Shown one piece after another: positions 26,666-35,506 of a stretch of DNA of 64,000 nt. Each line of letters starts with the position of its first letter. Positions within the stretch are counted from its first letter, which is position 1. The DNA comes from Pedococcus dokdonensis (GTDB lineage: Bacteria > Actinomycetota > Actinomycetes > Actinomycetales > Dermatophilaceae), in contig NZ_LT629711.1 in the NCBI RefSeq assembly GCF_900104525.1, positions 992,001 to 1,056,000 on the forward strand. Direction: 5' to 3'. Made by a program: the position numbers and the translations under genes. The notes beneath the pieces were generated by a model, which did not search any database, was not told the DNA's origin, and worked only from the letters and a program-made list of their open reading frames with translations.

Positions 26666-27178
26666 ATGGACTCCGCCCGGGTGCTGCGCCCGATGACCGA
26701 TGACGACGTCCCCGCGGTCCTGCAGCTCAACCATGACCACGTCGAGCTCCTCGCGCCGATGGACGCCGATCGCCTCGCTGTGCTGCGGGGTCGGGCGACG
26801 CGCGCCGACGTGATCGAGTGCGAGGGACAGACCGCGGGCTTCGTGCTGGTCTTCGCGCCGGGCACCGACTACGACTCGGAGAACTACCGCTGGTTCGCCG
26901 AGCGGTTCGGGGATGACTTCCTCTACCTCGACCGGATCGTCATCGACGACGCCTTCCGGCGCCGTGGACTGGCGACTGCGGTCTACGACGAGATCGAGCA
27001 GGCCGCGGTCGAGCGCGGACGGTTGGTGCTCGAGGTCAACATCGACCCGCCCAACGAGCCCTCCCTGGCGTTCCACCGGGGGCGGGGGTTCGTCGAGGTC
27101 GGACAGCTCGGCCCGGCCGGCCACCGGGTCAGCCTCATGGCCAGGAGTTCTCCGCCGAAAGCACGAGACGATTCGTGA
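26666..27178 (+). CDS. GNAT family N-acetyltransferase
   Basis: A 170-residue acetyl-CoA-dependent transferase. N-terminal strand VLRPMTDDDVPAVLQLN, then YLDRIVIDDAFRRRGLATAVYDEI near residue 92, which contains the acetyl-CoA loop (RRRGLA), and EPSLAFHRGRGFVEVG near 130. Substrate unknown. ATG 26666 fits the family N-terminus; a CAGACT hexamer is six bases upstream (weak leaderless pattern). It is divergent from the acid phosphatase. The 143-base gap contains a short palindrome TGACAGATGTCA at 26635-26646, of uncertain meaning. Confidence 0.9.
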   Translation: MDSARVLRPMTDDDVPAVLQLNHDHVELLAPMDADRLAVLRGRATRADVIECEGQTAGFVLVFAPGTDYDSENYRWFAERFGDDFLYLDRIVIDDAFRRRGLATAVYDEIEQAAVERGRLVLEVNIDPPNEPSLAFHRGRGFVEVGQLGPAGHRVSLMARSSPPKARDDS

Positions 27179-27250
27179 CCTCGCGGGGTTAACCTCGTTG
27201 GAGGTACCAGAGCCGCCCGAGGGGGGTGGCGGACAAGGGAGTTGCGGATC

Positions 27251-28609
27251 GTGGGACGGCTCGGCGTGCGAGCCAGCGTGCTGATGGGTGCAGTGGCACT
27301 CGCGACGCTGGCAGGACTCTCCCCCGCAGCCGCCTCGGACACGACCCCATCCGTCACATCGTCCTCATCGACCCCAGGCTCCTCGACGACCCCGCCCCCT
27401 CCGGGCTCGACCACCGACATGGTCACGGTCGGCAGCGGCACGGCCACGGCGGGCGCGACGGCGACTCCCGGCGCCGGTGGCGAGCACACGCTGAGCCCCG
27501 CCGAGCTGGCCGCCCAGATCGAAGCCGCCAGGGCGCTGACCGACGACCTCAATGCCTCCAACGCGGGGATCGCGGCGGCGGCCACCAAGCTCGACCGGCT
27601 CGCCCTCGAGGCCAACACCCTCCTCCAGCAGTACGCGGTGGCGCGTGATGCCGAGCGGACCGCGCGTGAGGAGGCCAACCGCAACGTCATGCTCTACCAG
27701 CAGCTGAGCACCCGTCTGGGTGAGGACCGCCGGGCGCTGGGCCAGTGGGCCTACCTCGCCTACGCCGGCACCGGCGGCAGCATCAGCGAGATGGGCACGC
27801 TCCTCGACACCTTGGCCAAGCCGGCCGCCGAGGCGAGCGACACCGCCGCCCAGCTCTCCTACCTCAGTGACCAGCGCAGCTGGCAGATCCGGCGGGTGCA
27901 GAGCCAGACCCAGCTCCAGCGCAACGTCGCCATGCAGGCCGTCGAGGCCAGCACGCGGGCCACCGAGGCTGCCGCCCAGGCCGCCGACGCCAAGAAGAAG
28001 CTGGACGTCGTGGTCAAGGAGCAGAAGGCCCAGCTCGACGCCACCCGCCAGCTGCACGCCGAACAGGTCGCCAAGGCCGGTCCGGTGGCGGGCCTCCTGC
28101 TCGGCAGCGGTGACGCGAACGCGCGCGAGGTCTCCAAGAAGCTGCGGGCCGCGCTCGTCGTGCCGGGCGTCCTCGCTGACGGCTCGGTCAAGGCCTGCAG
28201 CACCAACGAGGGCGAGTACCCGAACGGCAAGATCCCCGTCGCCGGCCTGTGTCCTCTGGTCGGCGCGGCCGGCCAGAGCCTGCGACCCGGCGCGGCAGCC
28301 GCGTTCAACGCGATGAGCATCGCCTACGAGAAGGACACCGGTTCGCCCATCTGTGTCACCGACTCCTACCGCTCGTATGCCGAGCAGGTGTCCGTGAAGG
28401 CGGAGAAGGGCAAGTGGGCCGCGACTCCCGGCAAGAGCGAGCACGGCATGGGCCGCGCCGTCGACCTCTGCGGCGGCATCAACAACTTCGGCACCCCCGC
28501 CCACCTCTGGATGAAGCAGAACGCGCCGCTCTACGGGTGGTTCCACCCCGACTGGGCCGAGCCCTACGGCTCGCTGCCCGAGCCGTGGCACTGGGAGTTT
28601 GCCGGCTAG
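27251..28609 (+). CDS. Secreted M15 (VanY-type) D-Ala-D-Ala carboxypeptidase with coiled coil
   Basis: A 452-residue exported cell-wall hydrolase. Residues 1-28 are a signal peptide (VLMGAVALATLAGLSPAAA), 30-75 a Ser/Thr/Pro/Gly-rich linker, about 80-265 an alpha-helical coiled coil, and 320-452 the M15B metallopeptidase. Zinc ligands are seen in KSEHGMGRAVDL (His, Asp) and EPWHWEF (Glu, His). Such enzymes trim stem peptides of peptidoglycan; the coiled coil resembles regulatory arms of NlpC/P60 and EnvC-like proteins. GTG 27251 was preferred over TTG 27242 because GGGAG then sits nine bases upstream. Confidence 0.9.
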   Translation: MGRLGVRASVLMGAVALATLAGLSPAAASDTTPSVTSSSSTPGSSTTPPPPGSTTDMVTVGSGTATAGATATPGAGGEHTLSPAELAAQIEAARALTDDLNASNAGIAAAATKLDRLALEANTLLQQYAVARDAERTAREEANRNVMLYQQLSTRLGEDRRALGQWAYLAYAGTGGSISEMGTLLDTLAKPAAEASDTAAQLSYLSDQRSWQIRRVQSQTQLQRNVAMQAVEASTRATEAAAQAADAKKKLDVVVKEQKAQLDATRQLHAEQVAKAGPVAGLLLGSGDANAREVSKKLRAALVVPGVLADGSVKACSTNEGEYPNGKIPVAGLCPLVGAAGQSLRPGAAAAFNAMSIAYEKDTGSPICVTDSYRSYAEQVSVKAEKGKWAATPGKSEHGMGRAVDLCGGINNFGTPAHLWMKQNAPLYGWFHPDWAEPYGSLPEPWHWEFAG

Positions 28610-28690
28610 TCATCGGGCCCTCCCGACTCGCCGTGCCGTCTGGGTACCAATACCCATTCCCCCGACCTGCCGTTGTGCCACCCTTCACGC

Positions 28691-30253
28691 ATGACAACAG
28701 AGGCGGCAGCGTCACGGTCGACGAGGTCGGAGCACGAGGCGCACCGCAAGGCCTGGTACTGGTACGACTGGGCGAACTCCGCCTTCGTCACCACGGTCGG
28801 AACGGTCCTCTTCGCCCCGTATCTGACGACGGTCGCCAAGAAGGCTGCCTGCCCCGACCAGGACAGTGACCAGACCTGCCACGTCGACCTGCACGTCATC
28901 CCGGGAGCGGCCGACCTGCCGGGCTGGATCTGGAAGCTCGGGCTGGCGCTGACCCTGGTGGGCCTGGTGGCACTGGTGCTGTCCGTCGTGCAGATGATCC
29001 GCAACCGCCCCTCGCCCGTGCCGACGGTCGTCCCACTCGCCGCAGCCGGGCTGGGTGGCGTGCTGCTCGTCCTCACCGCTCCCCTCGACCCGGGGTCGGT
29101 CGCGTCCTACACGGTGACGCTCTCGACGATCATCAGCGCGGTCCTCCTCGTCTTCGTGGGGGCCATCGCCGACCGCACCCCCAGGCCAGCGAGGCTGCTG
29201 GGAGCCTTCGCCTGGGCTGGAGCGCTGGCGGCCGCGCTGCTGTTCTTCCTGCGCGGCGAGAACTGGCGCTTCGGTGCGCTGATGATGATCCTCGCCACGA
29301 TCGCGCTCGGCTCGTCGCTGGTCGTCTACGACGCCATCCTCTGCCGCATCGCCTCCCCCGACGAGCGGGACGACGTGTCGTCGCGCGGGTGGGCGCTCGG
29401 CTACCTGGGCGGCGGCCTGCTGCTCGCGATCAACCTCGTCATCGTCTCCAAGCCCGACCTGGTGGGCATCGACAAGGGCATGGCGGTGCGTCTCAGCATG
29501 CTCTCGGCGGGGCTGTGGTGGGGACTGTTCACGATCATCCCGGTGCGCGGCCTGTGGAACCTGCGCGGCGGCGAGATCGCCCGCGTCGAGGAGCCCTCGG
29601 CCGGCATCGTGCGCGGCAGCTACGCCCAGCTCGGCCACACCTTCCGCGACCTGCGCACCTACCCGCAGACGCTGATGTTCCTGCTGGCCTACCTGTTCTT
29701 CAACGACGGCATCCAGACCGTCATCTCCTCGAGCAGCCTCTATGGCGCGGAGGAGCTCAAGTTCGCCCAGGAGCAGCTGATCGCGCTGATCCTTCTCGTG
29801 CAGTTCGTGGCCTTCGGCGGTGCCCTGCTCTTCGGGCGGTTCGCGCGCAGGTACGGCGCGTGGCGCACCATCCTCGGTTCGCTCGTGGCGTGGTCGGCGA
29901 TCGTCGTCGCCGCGTTCTTCGTGCCCGAGAAGGCGTTCATCCCGTTCATCGCCCTCGGGGTGCTCATCGGCATCGTCCTGGGCGGCAGCCAGGCGCTGAG
30001 CCGGTCGCTGTTCAGCCAGCTGGTCCCCAAGAGCCGGGAGGCCGAGTTCTTCGCGTTCTACCAGGCGATGGAGCGTGGCACCTCGTGGTTCGGGACCCTG
30101 CTGTTCGGGCTCGTCCACCAGCTCACCGACTCCTACCGGCCGGCCATCGTGGCACTGATCGTGTTCTTCGTCCTGGGCTTCGTCCTGCTGCGCAAGGTCG
30201 ACGTCCGCCAAGGGATCGTGGACGCGGGCAACGAGGTCCCAGCCGTCGTGTGA
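28691..30253 (+). CDS. UMF1 (Atg22-like) family MFS transporter
   Basis: A 520-residue membrane protein with about 12 TM segments. The N-terminal WYWYDWANSAFVTTVGTVLF is the family hallmark. Further matches are VFVGAIADRTPRPARLLG near residue 150, the SRGWALGYLGGGLLLAINL run near 235, YLFFNDGIQTVI near 335 and GIVLGGSQALSRSLFSQLVP near 430. The fungal relative Atg22 exports amino acids from the vacuole; bacterial substrates are unknown. It carries an insertion with two cysteines (AACPDQD, QTCHVD) near residue 55 in the first external loop. Confidence 0.92.
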   Translation: MTTEAAASRSTRSEHEAHRKAWYWYDWANSAFVTTVGTVLFAPYLTTVAKKAACPDQDSDQTCHVDLHVIPGAADLPGWIWKLGLALTLVGLVALVLSVVQMIRNRPSPVPTVVPLAAAGLGGVLLVLTAPLDPGSVASYTVTLSTIISAVLLVFVGAIADRTPRPARLLGAFAWAGALAAALLFFLRGENWRFGALMMILATIALGSSLVVYDAILCRIASPDERDDVSSRGWALGYLGGGLLLAINLVIVSKPDLVGIDKGMAVRLSMLSAGLWWGLFTIIPVRGLWNLRGGEIARVEEPSAGIVRGSYAQLGHTFRDLRTYPQTLMFLLAYLFFNDGIQTVISSSSLYGAEELKFAQEQLIALILLVQFVAFGGALLFGRFARRYGAWRTILGSLVAWSAIVVAAFFVPEKAFIPFIALGVLIGIVLGGSQALSRSLFSQLVPKSREAEFFAFYQAMERGTSWFGTLLFGLVHQLTDSYRPAIVALIVFFVLGFVLLRKVDVRQGIVDAGNEVPAVV

Positions 30254-30265
30254 GTGCCCTCCGGG

Positions 30266-30281
30266 TGTGACTTGTGTCACA
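30266..30281. promoter_or_regulatory. CRP/GlxR-like site upstream of rbpA
   Basis: TGTGA-CTTGTG-TCACA, a perfect match to both CRP/GlxR half-sites with six bases between. It starts 13 bases after the UMF1 stop codon and about 165 bases before rbpA. Confidence 0.55.
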
Positions 30282-30337
30282 TCGGACAACGCCTGCGCGT
30301 GCTACGTCGTCTTGACGGGTACACACCGCACGGAACC

Positions 30338-30363
30338 GGAACATTGGACCGATCCGCGGCGTT
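30338..30363 (+). promoter_or_regulatory. SigR/SigH-type ECF promoter of rbpA
   Basis: GGAAC, 18 bases, GTT: the spacing and elements of thiol-stress sigma factor promoters in actinobacteria. rbpA is a known SigR-regulon gene in Streptomyces. The resulting leader would be about 60 bases. Confidence 0.6.
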
Positions 30364-30432
30364 GGCAGTAACGAATCCCTTTCGCCCCCACCCGAGCGGG
30401 CAGGGTACCAAGCACGTTGGGAGAACCCCGTC

Positions 30433-30792
30433 ATGGCAGAACGCACCCTCCGGGGCAGCCGAATGGTCTCGCACAGCCTGGAGACGGACGACCACGTCGT
30501 CCCCAGTGAGCGCCAGATCACCGCATACGTCTGCCCCCAGGGGCACCGGACCGAGCTGCCCTTCTCGATCGAGGCCGAAATCCCGCCCACCTGGGAGTGC
30601 CGGTGCGGCGAGGAGGCTCGTCTGGTCGACGGCCCCGAGCCGGAGGCCAAGCAGGTCAAGCACGTCCGCACGCACTGGGACATGCTGCTGGAGCGCCGCT
30701 CCATCCCCGAGCTCGAGGAGCTCCTGGAGGAGCGGCTCACGCTGCTGCGCGAGTCTCGTGGCGAGAAGCCGCGCCGCAAGCGCACCGCCTGA
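30433..30792 (+). CDS. rbpA: RNA polymerase-binding protein RbpA
   Basis: An actinobacterial RNA polymerase partner that binds the beta-prime subunit and group 1/2 sigma factors and stabilises the open complex. The 119-residue product has the sigma-interacting and core-binding parts: VCPQGHRTELPFS near residue 33 and WECRCGEEA near 54 give the zinc-binding or zinc-like Cys/His fold, and HWDMLLERRSIPELEELLEERL near 81 is the C-terminal sigma-interaction helix. The neighbours (lnt, ppm, fxsA) match the M. tuberculosis arrangement. Regulation by an ECF sigma and perhaps a CRP-like protein is suggested by the upstream sites. Confidence 0.96.
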   Translation: MAERTLRGSRMVSHSLETDDHVVPSERQITAYVCPQGHRTELPFSIEAEIPPTWECRCGEEARLVDGPEPEAKQVKHVRTHWDMLLERRSIPELEELLEERLTLLRESRGEKPRRKRTA

Positions 30793-30807
30793 GCAACCAG
30801 CTTCTGG

Positions 30808-30837
30808 AGGCCGCGTCCCGACTGTGGGGCGCGGCCT
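30808..30837. terminator. Terminator between rbpA and fxsA
   Basis: AGGCCGCG and CGCGGCCT arms, extended by CCC/GGG inside, with TTCG following. It serves convergent rbpA (+) and possibly fxsA (-). Confidence 0.6.
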
Positions 30838-30869
30838 TCGCCGTGCCCGGTATGCCGCGTGGCAGGCGG

Positions 30870-31379
30870 CTAGAGCACCTCACCCTCCACGACGTCCGGA
30901 CCTCCCTGCTGCGGTCCGCCCGGGCCACCGGGCCCGCCCCGCCCGCCCGCCCCGAAGATGCCGCCGAGCAGCCGCTTGGCCACCACGGCTTCGAGCGCGG
31001 TCCGGGCAATGGGTCGGGTGAACGGCAGGATGAAGAAGAACCCCACGATGTCGGTGAGGAAGCCGGGGGCCAGGAGGAGAGTGCCGCCCACGAGCACGAG
31101 GGCCGCATCGGCGAGCTGCCGGCTGGGCATCTGGCCGGTGTTGAGGGCGGTCGTCAACGCCTTCCAGGCCCTCGCGCCCTCGCGGCGGACCAGCCAGGCG
31201 CCGAGTGCCGACTCCACGAGGAGCAGCACCAGGGTCTGCCAGCCGCCGATCACCTTGCCGACCGCGACGATCGCGGCAATCTCGAGCACCGGCACCACGA
31301 GGAGCAGCACGAACACGACGGCCAGCCAGCGCGGCCGGCGCCGACGGGCGTAGGGCGTGCGTCCTACAGCCGGTGCCAC
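30870..31379 (-). CDS. fxsA: FxsA family membrane protein
   Basis: A 169-residue membrane protein, cytoplasmic in overall function and unknown in mechanism; E. coli FxsA eases exclusion of phage T7. TM segments are near residues 18-38, 45-62 and 90-125 ([21 protein letters not shown] is the family signature, read here in overlapping parts such as [11 protein letters not shown]). The last 30 residues are a Gly/Pro-rich tail. GTG 31379 lies 16 bases inside the ppm gene, so it is the last gene of the lnt-ppm-fxsA operon. Confidence 0.9.
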   Translation of the reverse strand: MAPAVGRTPYARRRRPRWLAVVFVLLLVVPVLEIAAIVAVGKVIGGWQTLVLLLVESALGAWLVRREGARAWKALTTALNTGQMPSRQLADAALVLVGGTLLLAPGFLTDIVGFFFILPFTRPIARTALEAVVAKRLLGGIFGAGGRGGPGGPGGPQQGGPDVVEGEVL

Positions 31380-32164
31380 GTGGGCTCCCGACGGCCCAGT
31401 CGCCGGACCTGGTCGGCCCGGTGGGACACACCCCAGGCGGTGATCCGCTGCAACGACTCGCGCATGATGTCGCCGCTCATCTTGGAGTCACCCACCTCGC
31501 GCTCGACGAAGGTGATCGGCACCTCCACGACGCGCAGTCCCATCCGCACGGCGCGCTGGGTCAGGTCGACCTGGAAGCAGTACCCCTGCGACGCCACATG
31601 GTCCAGACCGATGGCCTCGAGGGCGCTGGCGCGGTAGACGCGGTAGCCGGCCGTCGCGTCGTGCACCGGCATGCCGAGCAGCGCGCGGGTGTAGAGGTTG
31701 GCGCCGACGCTCAGGGCCTTGCGGTGCAGCGGCCAGTTCACCACGCTGCCGCCGCGGACCCAGCGGGCGCCGATGACGAGGTCGGCGTCCGGGAGGGCGG
31801 CGAGGAGCGTCGGCAGCTGCTCCGGCTGGTGCGACCCGTCGGCGTCCATCTCCACGATCGCGCCGTAACCCTGGTCCAGCGCCCACGCGAACCCGGCGAG
31901 ATAGGCGTTGCCGAGCCCCTGCTTGCCCGGCCGGTGGAGGACGTGCACCTGAGGGTCCGCGGCGACCAGCTCGTCGGCGACGGCACCGGTGCCGTCGGGT
32001 GAGTTGTCGTCCAGGACGAGCACGTCGGCGTGGGGCACGGCGGCGCGCACCCTCTGGACGATGCGGGGCAGGTTCTCGCGCTCGTTGTAGGTCGGGATGC
32101 ACACGAGCACCCGGTCGATCCGGTCGGACCCCTGCTGGTCAGCGGACGCAGGCACTTCAGACAA
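31364..32164 (-). CDS. ppm1: Polyprenol-phosphate mannosyltransferase (Ppm1-like GT2)
   Basis: A GT2 glycosyltransferase that moves mannose from GDP-mannose to polyprenyl phosphate, supplying lipoglycan and glycoprotein synthesis. The 266-residue product has [18 protein letters not shown] near residue 19, [13 protein letters not shown] near 47, the metal-binding [12 protein letters not shown] near 103 and [14 protein letters not shown] near 175. It has no TM anchor of its own. In mycobacteria it is fused to Lnt; here the two overlap by a few bases. TTG 32164 has AAGGGA eight bases upstream; GTG 32155 is a possible alternative. Confidence 0.92.
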   Translation of the reverse strand: MSEVPASADQQGSDRIDRVLVCIPTYNERENLPRIVQRVRAAVPHADVLVLDDNSPDGTGAVADELVAADPQVHVLHRPGKQGLGNAYLAGFAWALDQGYGAIVEMDADGSHQPEQLPTLLAALPDADLVIGARWVRGGSVVNWPLHRKALSVGANLYTRALLGMPVHDATAGYRVYRASALEAIGLDHVASQGYCFQVDLTQRAVRMGLRVVEVPITFVEREVGDSKMSGDIMRESLQRITAWGVSHRADQVRRLGRREPTWHRL

Positions 32165-33827
32165 CGACGCGATCCCTTCGTTCGGTGGCCGGTGCGGACG
32201 GTCCGTCGTCGGCGCGCACGACCCTAGCGGTCCTGCGACGCAGCCACAGGCCGAGTGCCAGCAGCCCCGCGAAGGCCAGCCCGGCCGCATACTCCGGCAC
32301 GGGGCCGAGCCGGTCGGACGGGGTGACCTCGGTGCGGACCACCGGCGACCCGTACCGGGCCGCTGCGGTGAACAACGAGGTCTTGTCGACGGACGTTCCG
32401 TCGGGGTTGATGAAGCCGCTCACGCCGACGGTGGACACGTGGACCACCGAGCGACCGTGCTCGATCGCCCGGAGCCGGCTGATCGCGAACTGCTGCTCGG
32501 ACTCGGCGGTGTAGCCGAACGTGGCGTTGTTGGTCTGGACCGCGAGGATGCTGGCGCCGCGCCCCGGCTGGAGGGTGGAGTCGCGCATCAGTCCGTCGTA
32601 GGCGACCTCGAAGCAGATGGTGGGGATGATCCAGTAGGGCTTCTCCCCCGCGACCGGCACCTCGAACCCGCCCGGCTCGTGGCCGCGGGTGAAGTCCCTC
32701 GTCACGAGGTCGACCTTGTCGCTGAAGTTCCGAAAGAAGCTCCGATAGGGGATGTACTCCGCGAACGGCACCGGGTGCTGCTTGACGTAGCGCTCGGGTT
32801 CGGCGCTGCCCGGCCGGTAGAACAGGCTGGCGTTCGAGATGTAGGGGGCCGGCCCGTTGAGGACCGCCCCGACCAGCAGCGGCGCCTTCACCGCCTGGAG
32901 GGCCATGTCGATGTCGGCGGCGGCGTCGGCGTTCTGGAGGGGGTCGATGTCGGAGGAGTTCTCCGGCCACACCACCAGCGTCGGCGCGGGGTGCCCGGTG
33001 GCCACCGCGTCGACGGTGCCCTGCACGTGGTTGTCGAGCACCTTGCGGCGCTCGGCGTTGAAGTCCAGTCCCGGTTTGGGCACGTTGCCCTGCACGAAGA
33101 GGACCGACACGGCACGCCCGGCGGTCGGGGGCGTGGTCGCCACCGCAAGGCCGAGCGGGGCCAGGCCGAGCAGCACGAGCGCGGCACCCAGAGGTCGATG
33201 GGCCGCGGGGAGGCCGCGGCGTGGACGCCCGACCCGGTGGGTGAGCTCCCCGGCGGCCAGGTGCAGCAGCACGCCCAGTGAGGCCACCGCGAAGGTGAGC
33301 CCGGGCGCGCCGGCGAAGCGGGCGAACGGTGCGAGCGGGCTGTCGGCCTGGCTGAACGCCAGCCGCGCCCACGGGAAGCCGCCGAAGGGGGTGGTCCCCC
33401 TCGCCCACTCCTGCAGCACCCAGGCGAGGGGGACGGCGGCATACGCCAGGGGGCGGAGCCGGGACGCGAGGAGCGGGCGCTGGACCACCGTGGTCACGGC
33501 GCACATCACCGCGATGTAGAGCGCTTCCAGCGTCGAGAGGGCGACCCAGGGCAGGTTGCCGACGTAGACCCCCGACCACGAGAGGGTCGGCAGGAAGAAC
33601 CCGAGACCGTGGGCGAGACCGAGCACCAGGGCCAGCCGCCAGCGGGTGCCGATGGTGACGGCCGACAGGAGAGCGACGCCGACCGGGGCCAGCCACCAGA
33701 CGTCGTGCGTCGGGAAGGCCTGTGCGGTGAGGAGGCCGGAGGCCGTTGCCACGACCACGCGCACCGCTGCCCGCAGGGTCGGGGTCGACGGGGGCTGGGT
33801 CGACGGGGGCTGGGTCGACGGGGGCAC
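32157..33827 (-). CDS. lnt: Apolipoprotein N-acyltransferase
   Basis: Adds the third acyl chain to lipoproteins at the outer face of the membrane. The 556-residue product has six or more N-terminal TM segments (residues 25-230) and a C-terminal nitrilase domain whose triad is visible: Glu in VVWPENSSD near 290, Lys in [11 protein letters not shown] near 350 and Cys in [11 protein letters not shown] near 410. GTG 33827 is preferred to GTG 33845 because TACCGT lies six bases upstream. The N-terminus has PPSTQ repeats from a 15-base DNA repeat. It heads the operon with ppm1 and fxsA. Confidence 0.93.
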   Translation of the reverse strand: MPPSTQPPSTQPPSTPTLRAAVRVVVATASGLLTAQAFPTHDVWWLAPVGVALLSAVTIGTRWRLALVLGLAHGLGFFLPTLSWSGVYVGNLPWVALSTLEALYIAVMCAVTTVVQRPLLASRLRPLAYAAVPLAWVLQEWARGTTPFGGFPWARLAFSQADSPLAPFARFAGAPGLTFAVASLGVLLHLAAGELTHRVGRPRRGLPAAHRPLGAALVLLGLAPLGLAVATTPPTAGRAVSVLFVQGNVPKPGLDFNAERRKVLDNHVQGTVDAVATGHPAPTLVVWPENSSDIDPLQNADAAADIDMALQAVKAPLLVGAVLNGPAPYISNASLFYRPGSAEPERYVKQHPVPFAEYIPYRSFFRNFSDKVDLVTRDFTRGHEPGGFEVPVAGEKPYWIIPTICFEVAYDGLMRDSTLQPGRGASILAVQTNNATFGYTAESEQQFAISRLRAIEHGRSVVHVSTVGVSGFINPDGTSVDKTSLFTAAARYGSPVVRTEVTPSDRLGPVPEYAAGLAFAGLLALGLWLRRRTARVVRADDGPSAPATERRDRVVV

Positions 33828-33828
33828 G
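33784..33828 (-). repeat. Three tandem 15-base repeats at the lnt 5' end
   Basis: GTCGACGGGGGCTGG occurs twice, then GTCGACGGGGGCACG. It encodes PPSTQ repeats immediately after the start codon. Confidence 0.8.
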
Positions 33829-33833
33829 GCACC

Positions 33834-33839
33834 ACGGTA
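33834..33839 (-). promoter_or_regulatory. Candidate -10 box, leaderless promoter of lnt
   Basis: TACCGT on the minus strand, six bases before GTG 33827. It helps choose that start. Confidence 0.4.
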
Positions 33840-34209
33840 GGACACGGAACGGCCCGCGCCGCCGTTGGGACCAGCGAGGCGCCGACTGGGTGCCGACAGC
33901 CTGCTGTTGTCTACTGAGCGCGCGGGCCGTGCCGCCGTCCACCACCGCCTCGAGGCGGGCACCAGATCGGGTCACACAGCACTGCTGGCAGGTGGTGACT
34001 GCGCGCGCTAGTCACCGGTCAATGCGTGGTTCTCCGGTCTGGCTTCCCCCTGGTCGACGGTCCATCGGTGAACAACCGAGGGCCAACTTACCCCCGCGAC
34101 GGCGGCTGTCAACCCGGCGTTCACCACGGCAGCACGAAGTTTGCGCAGGTCATGCGTGTGAACCAAAACCCTTGTGCTGCAATGAAACTGCGAGCAATCG
34201 ACGAACGGT
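33840..34209. other. Intergenic region, lower GC, with an HTH-like remnant
   Basis: About 370 bases without a convincing gene. GC is visibly lower than around it, especially at 34030-34200. On the minus strand, frame 34165-34008 encodes about 50 residues including THDLRKLRAAVVNAGLTAA and WPSVVHRWTVD, reminiscent of a small helix-turn-helix domain, but with no clear start or ribosome site. It may be a decayed regulator gene. No tRNA or known RNA was recognised. Confidence 0.4.
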
Positions 34210-34233
34210 CGGCGTGTCGCGTGCGACACGCCG
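34210..34233 (-). terminator. Terminator hairpin of kamD-kamE-kal
   Basis: CGGCGTGTCGC and GCGACACGCCG, perfect 11-base arms with a GT centre, 11 bases past the kal stop codon. Confidence 0.6.
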
Positions 34234-34244
34234 AGCGGCTGGGC

Positions 34245-34655
34245 TCAGCCGACGGGCGCGGGTGGCGGAACCACGACAACGCCCCGGGCTGTCGTGGCCA
34301 CGACTGGCGGGTCGAGGACATCGGCGGCGGACTCGCTGCGTGCCGGTGCCCCTCGTCCCACGACCCGGACCTCGAACTCCATCTCGCGGCTGCGGGTGCC
34401 GGCCCGCACCAGACGGGCCTCGATCTCGATGACGTCGCCGGCCCGGACCGGGGCCTTGAACTGCACGTCGGAGTACGACGCGAACAGCCCCTCGTCGCCG
34501 TCCGTGCGGATGCACATCTCCGTCGCGACGTCGCCGAAGGCAGCCAGTGAGTAGGCGCCGTCCACGAGGTTCCCGGCGTAGTGGGCGTGGCTGTAGGGGA
34601 CGTAGCGCCGGTGGGTGACGGTGCGGCCGACGAGGTCTCCGGTGGGCTGGGACAT
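34245..34655 (-). CDS. kal: 3-aminobutyryl-CoA ammonia-lyase
   Basis: A hotdog-fold enzyme that removes ammonia from 3-aminobutyryl-CoA to give crotonyl-CoA in lysine fermentation. The 136-residue product has RRYVPYSHAHYAGNLVDGAY near residue 16, FGDVATEMCIRTDGDEGLF near 41 and a central hotdog sheet (VQFKAPVRAGDVIEIEARL). Size and position directly after kamE support Kal rather than a generic thioesterase. ATG 34655 overlaps the kamE stop (TGATG). The last 20 residues are Val/Pro-rich. It is the third gene of kamD-kamE-kal. Confidence 0.85.
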   Translation of the reverse strand: MSQPTGDLVGRTVTHRRYVPYSHAHYAGNLVDGAYSLAAFGDVATEMCIRTDGDEGLFASYSDVQFKAPVRAGDVIEIEARLVRAGTRSREMEFEVRVVGRGAPARSESAADVLDPPVVATTARGVVVVPPPAPVG

Positions 34656-35506
34656 CACTTCTCCTTCGAGCCGGACGGCGTGGGGGCGAGGGCGTGGACG
34701 AGGTAGCTGGCCACCTCACCCGGGGTCGTGCCCCGGCCGAAGATGCGGTCCACCCCGAGCTTGGGGGCGGAGCCCTCCTCGAAGCGCGGACCGCCCACGA
34801 CCAGCAACGGCACCTGACCCGCAGGGTAGGCCTCACGGAAGGCCGCGCTCATGGTGGTCGTGTTGTGGATGTGCGCGTCGCGCTGGGTGACGACCTGGCT
34901 GACCATCACCGCGTCGGCCTTCTCCGCACGGGCGCGCGCCACCAGCTCGGGCACCAGCACCTGGGCGCCGAGGTTCACCACCTTGATCTCGCGGTAGTAC
35001 TCGAGCCCCTTCTCCCCCGCGAAGCCCTTGATGTTGAGGATGGCGTCGATGCCCACCGTGTGGGCGTCGGTGCCGATGCACGCGCCGACCACGACGAGCT
35101 TGCGGCGCAGTCGGGCCTTGATCGCCTTGTTGACCTCGGTGGGGCTGAGCAACGGGAACTCCCGCTCCACGACGGTCACGTCGCGCAGGTCGACCAGGTG
35201 GGTCGCGCTGCCGTAGACGACGAAGAAGGTGAAGTCGGGTCCCATCGCCTTGGCGTGGACGAGGAGGGCGGGCTCGAGGCCCATCTTGGCGGCCAGCTGG
35301 AGTGCTGCACCCTCGGCCCGCTTGTCGTGCGGCACGGGGAGCGTGAAGGACACCTGGACCATGCCGTCGCCCGTCGTGTCGCCGTAGGGGCGGACGATGT
35401 CCGGGGTCTTGCGCGCGGCCTTGGCACCCTTCGCAGCCGCCTTGGCGGGCATCGGGTCGAGCGGCATCGCCTTGTCGGTGGTGCGCGGGTCCTGGGCCGG
35501 GGTCAT
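34655..35506 (-). CDS. kamE: Lysine 5,6-aminomutase, beta subunit
   Basis: The cobalamin-binding subunit of lysine 5,6-aminomutase, which moves the terminal amino group of beta-L-lysine (or D-lysine) from C6 to C5 using adenosylcobalamin and PLP. The 283-residue product has the base-off B12 motif DAHTVG near residue 147 (D-x-H-x-x-G) inside ACIGTDAHTVGIDAILNIKG, and the downstream B12-fold segments VMVSQVVTQRD and LLVVGGPRFEEG. ATG 35506 overlaps the kamD stop as ATGA. It is slightly longer than clostridial KamE (about 262), through an Ala/Lys-rich N-terminus. Confidence 0.94.
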   Translation of the reverse strand: MTPAQDPRTTDKAMPLDPMPAKAAAKGAKAARKTPDIVRPYGDTTGDGMVQVSFTLPVPHDKRAEGAALQLAAKMGLEPALLVHAKAMGPDFTFFVVYGSATHLVDLRDVTVVEREFPLLSPTEVNKAIKARLRRKLVVVGACIGTDAHTVGIDAILNIKGFAGEKGLEYYREIKVVNLGAQVLVPELVARARAEKADAVMVSQVVTQRDAHIHNTTTMSAAFREAYPAGQVPLLVVGGPRFEEGSAPKLGVDRIFGRGTTPGEVASYLVHALAPTPSGSKEK

